A stretch of 64,000 bases of DNA from Lithobates sylvaticus (taxonomy: Eukaryota > Chordata > Amphibia > Anura > Ranidae), in contig CM053030.1 in NCBI GenBank assembly GCA_028564925.1, forward strand, positions 404,565,603 to 404,629,602. The letters are read 5' to 3'. The position numbers and the translations under genes are program-made. The notes below the pieces were generated by a model, which was not told the DNA's origin, did not search any database, and saw only the letters and a program-made list of their open reading frames with translations. Below are positions 56,828 to 64,000 of this stretch, piece by piece (position 1 is the first letter of the stretch; each line of letters opens with the position of its first letter).

Positions 56828-56975
56828 ACAAGATATCACTTAATTGTCCCTTTTTCCTTTATGTTATGTTATTCTGTGTATTTCTTGTGTTTTCCTTGTA
56901 AAGCGCTTTGAGAAGCAACCTTTAAAGGTGCTATGTAAAATAGAGTTTATTATAATTATTATTATAATTATTAAT
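56828..56975 (+). repeat. 3' tail of the interrupted L2/CR1-group LINE
   Basis: GTAAAGCGCTTTGAGAAGC, then AAAGGTGCTATGTAAAATAG, then an ATTATT-type short repeat is the usual 3' end of this LINE group. It continues the sequence broken off at 54984 by the nested elements. Confidence 0.83.
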
Positions 56976-57170
56976 ACAGGGTGTGTTACTTCTCCAGCAT
57001 TGGTGAGCAGTGGCAGTAATATTAAAGACCCTGTTAAAATTGATGGACAATGGAAGCAATAATCCCCCCCCCCCCCACTCCCTTCATGATGGTCAGTGGC
57101 AGTAACAATTAATACCCCCTTTCTTTGGTGGACAGTGGCCGTGATAATTAACTCCCCCCTGCCATCCTCC
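56976..57170 (+). repeat. Degenerate tandem repeat, about 60-bp unit
   Basis: About three to four diverged copies of GGTGGACAGTGGCAGTAATA, then ATTAA, then a C-run. Copies start near 57000, 57085 and 57130. Confidence 0.6.
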
Positions 57171-57512
57171 ATTTCATTGACAGTTTTCCTTACCTGACCA
57201 CATGGTCCCACAACACTGCCTCTCTCCTCAAAATGTCAGGTGGGTACCGTAGTTTTACTGTTGGGTAGGGATCACTCCACTTGACAGTGCCACAGTTCCA
57301 GGTGCTGGAACACAAAGAATTTTCTAGCACCTAGGACCCAGTTGCCACTTTGTACTAGAGCCAAGTATGCTGAGTACTGCAGGGCAGTCGTGGGACATGG
57401 ATACTTCGGTACAGTTTCCAAAATCCTGGAGATGTCCCACATATTCCAGGATACTTTTCAATGGTATGCTTCAAACAGTCCACCACACACGCATGAAACA
57501 TTAGTGAGCACT
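57171..57512. other. No gene seen
   Basis: No recognisable signal. Short overlapping frames on both strands are unsupported. Confidence 0.35.
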
Positions 57513-57515
57513 TTA

Positions 57516-57786
57516 GGCCCTTTTCACACGTGCGGACTGCATGTCCGTTTTTCATCCATCCATTTGAGCATCCGCTGACATCCGCTATCGTCCGCCTCCG
57601 CTATTGTCCGATTCTGCAGACGGAGGAAAACCCTATTTTTCCATCTGTCTGCAGAGCAGTGTGCAGGGACCGCCCTGTCATCCGCCGGCTCAGCGGGGAT
57701 CAGCGGGGATCAGCTGAGCGATCCCCGCTGAGCAGCGGATCTTCACGGGGCGGATCAATACGAATCCGTCCCTTGTGAAAGGGGCC
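57516..57786. mobile_element. Harbinger-like element, GGCCC...TTTCACA ends
   Basis: The 271-bp element has ends GGCCCTTTTCACACG and TTGTGAAAGGGGCC and identical TTA duplications (57513-57515, 57787-57789). Its interior is rich in ATCCGC / GCGGAT motifs and contains GATCAGCGGGGATCAGC-type inverted segments. It is non-coding. Confidence 0.87.
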
Positions 57787-57789
57787 TTA

Positions 57790-58618
57790 ACAAATCAGTA
57801 AGAGTTGAGCCAGCCTTACAAGCATACCAATTATCCTCAGAGATTTCCCGTAACTCTTCTATATGTCCTTTTAGTAAATCAGCCCCACTGATGGTTTGTT
57901 AAAATAAAAATAAAAAAAGAAAGAAACGCAGCCTATATCTTCATTTAAAGCAGCTTACTAAACTTGTTGCAATTTTGAAAGTCTTTTGGTAGTTCCCCAA
58001 CAATGGAATAATTCTTAGAATGTGAGTGATCATTAAAAGTGCACTGTGCAGTTTAATTGTAACTACCTCTCTGACTAATTCTGTGTTATTTGAAGTTGTC
58101 ATGTACTTGGAAAGGTTAATCTGTCTTAATGACCTTTTAAATATCTAGTGATGGATCCAGACTACCATCATCAATTAGAGAAACATTCTGATGGCTTGTA
58201 AAAAGCGAGAAAGGCCCTACATCCTAGATTTTCAGGGACAGAAAAATTTTAAGTGTGCAATGAGCTCTGAAACTCCACAGAACATACACAATGCTGATTC
58301 TAACTTCCTACGATGTGAGTGCCATTTTAAATTCTTCACATAATATAACGCTGTATGTATGTATGCATTAAATGTATCAAGGTCCATGACTCATAGATGC
58401 ATGTAGTACTTTTGCTATTTGGAGTCAAGGGAATCTAACATGATTCAATGAATGGTTTAACAAGAATGATCACGATCATATTGTTATAAAGAAATGACAA
58501 TGCTACTGGAAAAAAATAAGGCAAACATTAAAAGGATGTATACATAAATGTGAGGCACTATCACTTTAAGAATAGTGAGTATAATTAAAACATATTAGTG
58601 AATGCAATGCAAAAATAA
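57790..58618. other. Single-copy-looking AT-rich DNA, no gene seen
   Basis: No exon-like frame, element termini or RNA gene visible. Confidence 0.4.
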
Positions 58619-58619
58619 C

Positions 58620-59445
58620 TGCAAAAACAAGAACTTTATTGGTTTAACAGAAGAAAGACCAAAAGAAACAGATTGTACATTTACAGTGACACTAAGGTAG
58701 CACTTCATAAGTGTATGCATGTGGAAATTACAGTTATTTACTTAGGTTCAATATAACCTGACAGGTGATGTGTAAAGAAAAAACAATATTGCAGAACAAA
58801 CATTCTATAACACAGACAGATATAACATTGAAGTCCCATTGAGAACTTTACCGTACATGTATCACATGCATAAATTAAGGTCTGTATTAAACCCATATAA
58901 TGACCATCTCTAATACAAGGGTCTGAGCATGACTCTTAATATAAACTGTTAAAACAGAACATGGGGTGGGCTACCATGTGGAAGAGGGTAACATGGTAAT
59001 TATCCAGTGGGTATAAACCCCCTGGAACTGGGCAACCTGAGTGTCCATCCATAAAGGAAATAACAATAACTTGGAGCAAGAAAACCAGTGCTGAGGAGAG
59101 AAGAGGGTAGAAATTAGTCAAAAGAGAAAAGAAAAAGAAGAGACAAGAAGAGGTAGAAGAGAGAGAAGAAGAGTGTGACTCAGTAACCAGTGAGGCACCA
59201 GGTGAGGTGCAAGGATACCTTTTAATTACCATGGCATGTGTACTGCCCTGTCAAAGTCTAGCGGCAAGCAATGCTTGATCCACGGCTGCCAGATTTTTGA
59301 TCTTTGTTAAGGGCTTCCATCTTCGCGTGGATCAGTGCACGGTTCATTCTATGCTTCGTCTCAGCCACAACTAAGGCGGGGGATTTCCATGCTTTAGCTA
59401 TTGTTTGCTTCAGGGCTGTCAGGACCAAACATAATCTCAATATAC
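58620..59445 (-). pseudogene. 5'-truncated LINE-1 copy: ORF2 tail and 3' UTR
   Basis: The minus-strand frame 59440-59230 reads LRLCLVLTALKQTIAKAWKS-like sequence, then ETKHRMNRALIHAKMEALNK. This is the very C-terminus of an L1 ORF2 as I know it from frogs. A 3' UTR of about 600 bases follows, with a pyrimidine-rich TCTTCTTCTCTC tract, and the copy closes at CCAATAAAGTTCTTG (AATAAA signal complementing 58635-58650). No poly(A) is evident after it. Truncated copies of this kind are the usual product of L1 retrotransposition. Confidence 0.7.
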
Positions 59446-59645
59446 ACTTTCCCCAAAATTATAAAGTCCACTGCATTGATTATATGATATCATATGAAAG
59501 TCCTGTAAAATTATATAATATATAATAATGATTTCTTGTGACCTATACCCAATAAATCACAAGTGGGTACGCTCCTTCACCAGCACAAAAATATGCCTCT
59601 GACTGGATTCAAAAACCTCTTACTAAGGAGGGCACAAGCACTTCT
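59446..59645. other. No gene seen
   Basis: Short AT-rich spacer between the L1 tail and a TTAA element, with TATAATATATAAT at 59512-59526. Confidence 0.35.
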
Positions 59646-59649
59646 CCAC

Positions 59650-60477
59650 AGTATTCCCAACCGCCTCACGCAGATATACTGCGGCAAAATGGCACGGGCA
59701 GGCAAAATCATGTACCTGTATGTGGCCCTTTAATTGTCTGCCCGTGCGTCGCGATCGGGTCACGGAGCTGAAGAACGGGGAGAGGTATGTGTAAACAAAC
59801 CTCTCCCTGCGCTTCCTACTCTGCCTGTCATTGATTGGCTGTTCCCGGTCATCGGGAAAGCCGATCAATGACGTCAGACGTCAGCCCCGCTTCCTAATGT
59901 AAAAAAAACACACACGTCAGAGCCCATAACCCTCCCTTCCCCTAGTGGTTAACTCTTTAACTACAACTGTCATTTATACAGGAATCAATGCATTTAAATA
60001 GCATTGATTGCTATTGCTGATCGCCGCCATTACTAGTAAAAAAAAAAAATATTAATAAAAATGCTATAAAACTATCCCCTATTTTGTAAACGCTATAACT
60101 TTTGCGCAAACCAATCAATAATCGCTAATTGCGATTTTTTTTACCAAAAATATGTAGAAGAATATGTATCGGCCTAAACTGAGGAAAAAAAATTTGTTTT
60201 ATATATTTTTTGGGGATATTTATTATAGCAAAAAGCAAAAAATATTGCATTGTTTTCAAAATTGTCGCTCTATTTTTGTTTATAGCGCAAAAAATAAAAA
60301 CCGCAGGGGCGATCAAATACCACCAAAAGAAAGCTCTATTTGTGGGAAAAAAAGGACGCCAATTTTGTTTTGGAGCCACGTCGAACGACCTGGCAATTGT
60401 CAGTTAAAGCGACGCAGTGCCGAATCGCAAAGAGGGGCCTGGTCCTTTGGCTGCCAATTGGTCCGGGGCTGAAGTGG
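59650..60477. mobile_element. TTAA-flanked element, close relative of 8274-9257, left end lost
   Basis: The right TTAA is at 60478-60481 after GGGGCTGAAGTGG. The left side enters at CCCAACCGCCTCACGCAGAT without the CCGCTTC start. Long stretches match 8274-9257 nearly base for base (AACGGGGAGAGGT, AAACAAACCTCTCCC, GCAAACCAATCAATAATCGC). Two internal deletions shorten it, one in the GC-rich left part and one after CATTGATTGCT. Confidence 0.85.
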
Positions 60478-60481
60478 TTAA

Positions 60482-61450
60482 ACAGATGGATTGCCGGAAA
60501 GAATTACAGCCCCAGGTAATTCCTCTTCACTTCGGGAATGCTCATGTTGTGTGTATATCATCAATGTAAAAACCACACATAGCGTAAACCCTGTAAAATG
60601 TATCCAAATGACAAAGTCTATGACGCAGGCCAAAAAAGACTAAAACATAAGCTAAGGGGCCAATTTTATGTTCTGTGGTTGGTTTGAATAAAGGCTAACT
60701 TCATAGGGTTATTTTCATGGATGCTGGAAAAGGATCTACACTTAGTCAGGGATCCCATGTAACTTATTGTTAAGACAACTTTTGAGGAGGATGCTTGGGA
60801 GTGATTATCTATCTTTGTCTGTATACCAAGTCGGTCAGGAACCCGGATCAGAGCAACACCTGATCTGAGAGACAGTGAAAGACTTTTGGACTAGTGTTGA
60901 CAAATGACAGTTGTCTGCAATCTCTCAGCCTTGGGAAGCCTTGAAGTCATGCTGTCTCGGAAACATGGCTGACCCTGGACATTATTCTCCCGACTAGTGA
61001 GTCCCAATACCTTGTTGGATGTTCAATGGCACTGAAGTAATTTAGAGTTATGGCAATGTTTGTTTTACTGAAGAGAAGTAATTTAATGTTTGTGTTTCTG
61101 AAAAGAAGCCCTTTCATGCAGATTTTGATTAGGCTTAACAATAAAGAGGTTGCTGTGATACCAAAAATCACTGTTATGTAATTCATTGTTTTAAAAAATA
61201 TATATTTATTAAATATATTTTTAGTAATGATTTTCCCCTTCTATTACGAATAGTAAGAATAGGCAAGATTTTTACATTGATGTCTGCTAAAAGGTTTGTA
61301 ATGTAAATGACTGACCTGCAAAGTAGAGTTTTATTTTAAATAAAGGCCCAATGTGATTTTTGAAACCTACTTTTCAGTAAACCAAATGTATTTTACATAA
61401 ATGTTTACTTGTATCCCTATGGTTTGAATAATCTAAATTGAATATGCAAT
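60482..61450. other. No gene seen
   Basis: No recognised frame or termini in this AT-rich spacer. Confidence 0.4.
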
Positions 61451-61681
61451 GGGGGTTATTTACCAAAGGCAAATCCACTTTGCACTGCAAGTGCACTTGG
61501 AAGTGCAGTCGCTCTAAATCTAAGGGGTAGATCTGAAATGAGTGGCTGATTTTATCATCCAATCATGTGCAAGCTAAAATGCTGTTTTTTATTTTCCTTG
61601 CATGTCCCCCTCGGATCTACAGCGACTTTACTTTCAAGTGCACTTGCAGTGCAAAGTGGTTTTTCCTTTAGTAAATAACCC
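61451..61681. mobile_element. Palindromic MITE, GGGGGTTATTTAC family
   Basis: The left end GGGGGTTATTTACCAAAGGC and the right end TTTAGTAAATAACCC are inverted. The arms continue through CAAGTGCACTTGGAAGTGCA and its complement. It shares the interior (CATCCAATCATGTGCAAGCT, ATGTCCCCCTCGGATCTACA) with 10193-10434 in inverted orientation. Confidence 0.85.
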
Positions 61682-62035
61682 ACTTTGTTTAATCCCCATA
61701 AAAATTAATTTTTGATGCATTTAGACCCCTAAATTAGGAATTACAAAATAAACAGAAAGCTCACTGGCATAGTGTAAGTTCCTCAGTAAATCTTATTTAA
61801 GTACATATATTGCACTCACAAAAGTACTTGGTGTAAATAAAATCCAAAGTCTCTTGAACCAGTGCCTATGTTGGCTTTGACGGTTCAGCAGTCAATGATT
61901 TGTGTGTATTGATTTGAGAGACTTTGGGTTTTATGACATGCATTTACACCAAGTATTTTTGTAAGTACAATATATTTATTTAAATACAATTTATTGAAGT
62001 TTTTACACTATGCCAGTGTTTTTTTGTAGTGCCTC
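61682..62035. other. No gene seen
   Basis: A diverged inverted pair is visible: CACTGGCATAGTGTAAG...AAGTACATATATTGCACT (61762-61815) and GTACAATATATTTATTTAAA...ACACTATGCCAGTG (61966-62019). This suggests an unclassified palindromic element of about 260 bp. Confidence 0.45.
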
Positions 62036-62038
62036 TAA

Positions 62039-62245
62039 TGCCGCGTACACACGAAGGGACAATCCCGCGGGATTATTCGCTGGACTGAAGTCCAGCGGAT
62101 AATCCCCTCGTGTGTGGGCACCGGCGGACTTTTTTTGGCCAAAGTACGGCGGACTAAAGTTTTAAGTTTTGTTTTAAAATTATCCGCTGGACTTGGCAGT
62201 CCGGCGGACAATCCCGCCGTGTGTAGTATGGTCCGGCGTACCAAA
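62039..62245. mobile_element. Left terminus of a PIF/Harbinger element
   Basis: TAA (62036-62038) is followed by TGCCGCGTACACACGAAGGG. Repeated GTCCAGCGGATAATCC / GGATTATTCGCTGGAC motifs come after it. The matching right end is not in the window. It may belong to the element carrying the coding exon at 63052-63867. Confidence 0.7.
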
Positions 62246-62474
62246 AAGGACGCATGCTCAGTAGCAAGTATGTCACGGACTCGCTCGGTCTGGTAAAACT
62301 AGCCTTCGTTTTGAAGCTAGCACAATCGTCACGCTGCTGATCTTTTTTTTTTTTTTTTTTTTCTGACAGCGGAATTTGTATGTTATCGTACTTGAAGAAT
62401 GATTTTGCCTTGCTGCTTGTATATTCACGCAGAGTACTCCCGAACGTTTTTTCTTCAGCATTCTTTAGTGAAGT

Positions 62475-62516
62475 TATATATTTGGATATATATATCTATA
62501 TCTCTCTCTCTATATA

Positions 62517-62547
<31 letters not shown>

Positions 62548-62687
62548 AGATATAGATATAGATATATCCAAATCACCAAATTAAAAATATATCTATATAT
62601 CTCAATAGAAAAAAAATATATATATATCTATATATATATATATATATATATATATAGATATATAGATCTATATATATATATATATAT

Positions 62688-62752
<65 letters not shown>

Positions 62753-62775
62753 TATATCTCTATTTATATATATTT
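62475..62775. repeat. (TA)n / (TAGATA)n microsatellite cluster
   Basis: Long TA runs mixed with GATATA hexamers, interrupted near 62570-62610. The Tyr/Ile-rich frames here are repeat translations. Confidence 0.95.
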
Positions 62776-62826
62776 TATTATTTGTTGGTTATCAAAAGGA
62801 TTTGTTATTACACATGATACAATTGT

Positions 62827-62935
62827 GGAGTCAGCAGAGCTTGCCCTTAATTCAGATCTTAACCCTCACCTTTCCAGCGACTGCACTTGCAGTTCCATTG
62901 AAGTTGCACTTTACACTTGTATTGTCAAATGAATG
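62827..62935. repeat. Fragment of the GCACTTGCAGT palindromic MITE family
   Basis: GAGTCAGCAGAGCTTGCCCT and CGACTGCACTTGCAGT are related to the interior of 10193-10434. No termini remain. Confidence 0.4.
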
Positions 62936-63051
62936 TGCGTTTTGGAAATGCCCTCCATATAATTTAGACATGTACCTGCCTACTCCTAAATAAACTATGT
63001 TTTTGAATAACAAGCACGTATATCATTATTTTCTTGAAATTAAATTACCAT

Positions 63052-63867
63052 TTATTGTGGTTTAAACAAACAAGGCAAAACAAAATAGGAAGGCAACACT
63101 GGAGGCACTTTGAGATTTTGAGAAGACTTTTTGCCCCAACGGCAGACATCAAGTTTGTGAAGCCAAAAATTAAGCTTGGGCATATTTGATCCAATATAGG
63201 GAGCACAAGAAGATTGACCAGGAATCACACAGACCAGGAACAGCAGCAGATGACATCTATGTCCCCAAGCTGTGGCACTACAACAGCCTGTGTCTTCTGT
63301 GAGACCAGACTGAAGCCAGGCAATCACTTCCGACTCTTCCCACCACGCTGCCCTGCACTCTTCCCTGCAGTCTTCCCTGCACGCTTCCTTGGAGGCTGAC
63401 TTGTGGTAGGAGGAGGAGGAGGAGGAGGAGGAGGAGGAGGAAAGAAGAAGAGGAGGAGGAGGAGGAGGAGAAGTTGCTGTCGGGCCTTCATGTGTCAGGC
63501 GGGTGGATTCTCTTAATTGACCCCTCAAACCCCCCTTAATAGCTTCAAAAATTAGGCACTCGCACAGGTGCCGTTGGCCCTTCTCCATTTCCAGCAACCT
63601 GCTGGCCAAGTAGGTGGCATAGGCCTCTTCTGGAATGGGGGGTCTTAGGAGAATCTCACTCGCCTGCCGAATAAGGTTGAGTGATTCCTCCTCAACTATG
63701 GTCATCCTCCTGGGCCTTCTTGGGGGTAAGGGCAGGGGTGGAGGTAGACTTCTTACAGTCTGGCTGTCAGTCTGGCTCGTGCTGGGCCCAGCCACCTCCT
63801 GGCTCTCGCTGGTCATGTCCTCCTCCTCCATACCACTTGTCCCGGCATCATCCTGGGTCAGCTCATC
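63052..63867 (-). CDS. Probable Harbinger accessory (MADF/BESS-like) protein, terminal exon
   Basis: A long minus-strand open frame begins at a good splice acceptor: a T-rich tract, then TTTGCACACAG before GATGAG at 63867. It encodes an acidic Ser/Thr-rich linker (DELTQDDAGTSGMEEEDMTS), a Pro/Arg stretch, then SLNLIRQASEILLRPP and YATYLASRLLEMEKGQRHL...LIFEAIKGGL. The last block resembles the C-terminal helices that follow MADF/Myb-like DNA-binding domains in Harbinger second proteins of frogs. A poly-Ser tract from a GGA repeat follows (63407-63475). The DNA-binding part would lie in an exon beyond the window. Downstream of the poly-Ser the reading frame may be shifted, so the true stop is uncertain. 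Whether this is an element or a host-domesticated copy cannot be told. Confidence 0.45.
   Translation of the reverse strand, partial: DELTQDDAGTSGMEEEDMTSESQEVAGPSTSQTDSQTVRSLPPPLPLPPRRPRRMTIVEEESLNLIRQASEILLRPPIPEEAYATYLASRLLEMEKGQRHLCECLIFEAIKGGLRGQLRESTRLTHEGPTATSPPPPPPLLLSSSSSSSSSSSYHKSASKEACREDCREECRAAWWEESEVIAWLQSGLTEDTGCCSATAWGHRCHLLLFLVCVIPGQSSCAPYIGSNMPKLNFWLHKLDVCRWGKKSSQNLKVPPVLPSYFVLPCLFKPQ
63405..63475 (+). repeat. (GGA)n trinucleotide repeat
   Basis: Interrupted GGA/GAA triplets, read as poly-Ser on the minus strand within the probable exon. Confidence 0.93.
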
Positions 63868-64000
63868 CTGTGTGCAAATAAAAACAAAAATCAAACACCT
63901 GTTTTTTGGTTTATGGCCTCCTCAATCATCCAATTGTAAACTTATGAACGAGCAGATAAATTTAAAAAAAGATCCAAAAGGCTATCATTTGGACCCCTGC

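Noticed and set aside
62380-62817. 145-codon Tyr/Ile-rich frame resembling a membrane protein
   Set aside because: It is a translation of TA and GATATA microsatellites.

Overview
The window looks like intergenic or intronic DNA from an anuran amphibian, most likely a true frog (ranid). Three things point that way: the dense mix of hAT, PIF/Harbinger, Tc1/mariner and TTAA-targeting elements, L1 and L2-type LINE remains, and several dispersed repeats (for example the GACGAAACGC-core repeat and the AGTGCCCATC minisatellite element) that I associate with ranid genomes. The taxon call rests on recalled repeat families, not on a search. I found no intact host protein-coding gene, no tRNA or rRNA gene and no CRISPR. 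Nearly all the short open frames are spurious. The recognisable coding sequence is transposon-derived and decayed. I recognised no LTR retrovirus or Polinton.

Layout. 0-12 kb: a hAT element carrying a Harbinger insert (1.5-2.2 kb), palindromic MITEs, and a series of TTAA-flanked elements (2.7, 5.2, 6.4, 8.3, 10.8 and 11.7 kb). 12-20 kb: mostly single-copy sequence, with a hAT-like element at 13.8 kb, a 13-unit poly-G minisatellite with a three-unit higher-order period (16.1-18.3 kb), and an exon-like CpG-containing patch near 19.0 kb. 20-24 kb: G-rich repeats, a TTAA element and a TTAA element nested in another (21.5-23.1 kb). 24-33 kb: a hAT MITE with perfect 8-bp target duplications, a Harbinger-like element, then a large decayed hAT transposon. 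That transposon has a palindrome-bearing subterminal array, a broken minus-strand transposase (26.0-28.6 kb) and a 3.5-kb minisatellite upstream of it. 32.6-36 kb: two copies of a TTAA element with an internal AGTGCC minisatellite, one split by a Harbinger-like insert. 37.8-41.0 kb: a Tc1/mariner element split by a 1.6-kb hAT element. 42-45 kb: a 100-bp triple repeat and a Harbinger end. 46-50 kb: minus-strand L1 pieces (5' UTR, ORF1, endonuclease, ORF2 tail). 50.8-52.3 kb: a second piece of the large hAT family and a TTAA MITE. 54-57 kb: an L2-like LINE split by a TTAA element that is itself split by a hAT. 58.6-59.4 kb: an L1 3' end. 59.6-60.5 kb: another TTAA element. 62.0 kb to the end: a Harbinger terminus and a coding exon of a probable Harbinger accessory (MADF/BESS-like) protein.

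These parts do not form a pathway. They record successive insertions, and target-site duplications give a clear relative order at five nested sites. The points most worth following up are the poly-G higher-order array, the palindromic subterminal arrays of the large hAT family, the Harbinger accessory exon at the right edge, and the 19-kb patch with splice-donor-like motifs on both strands.
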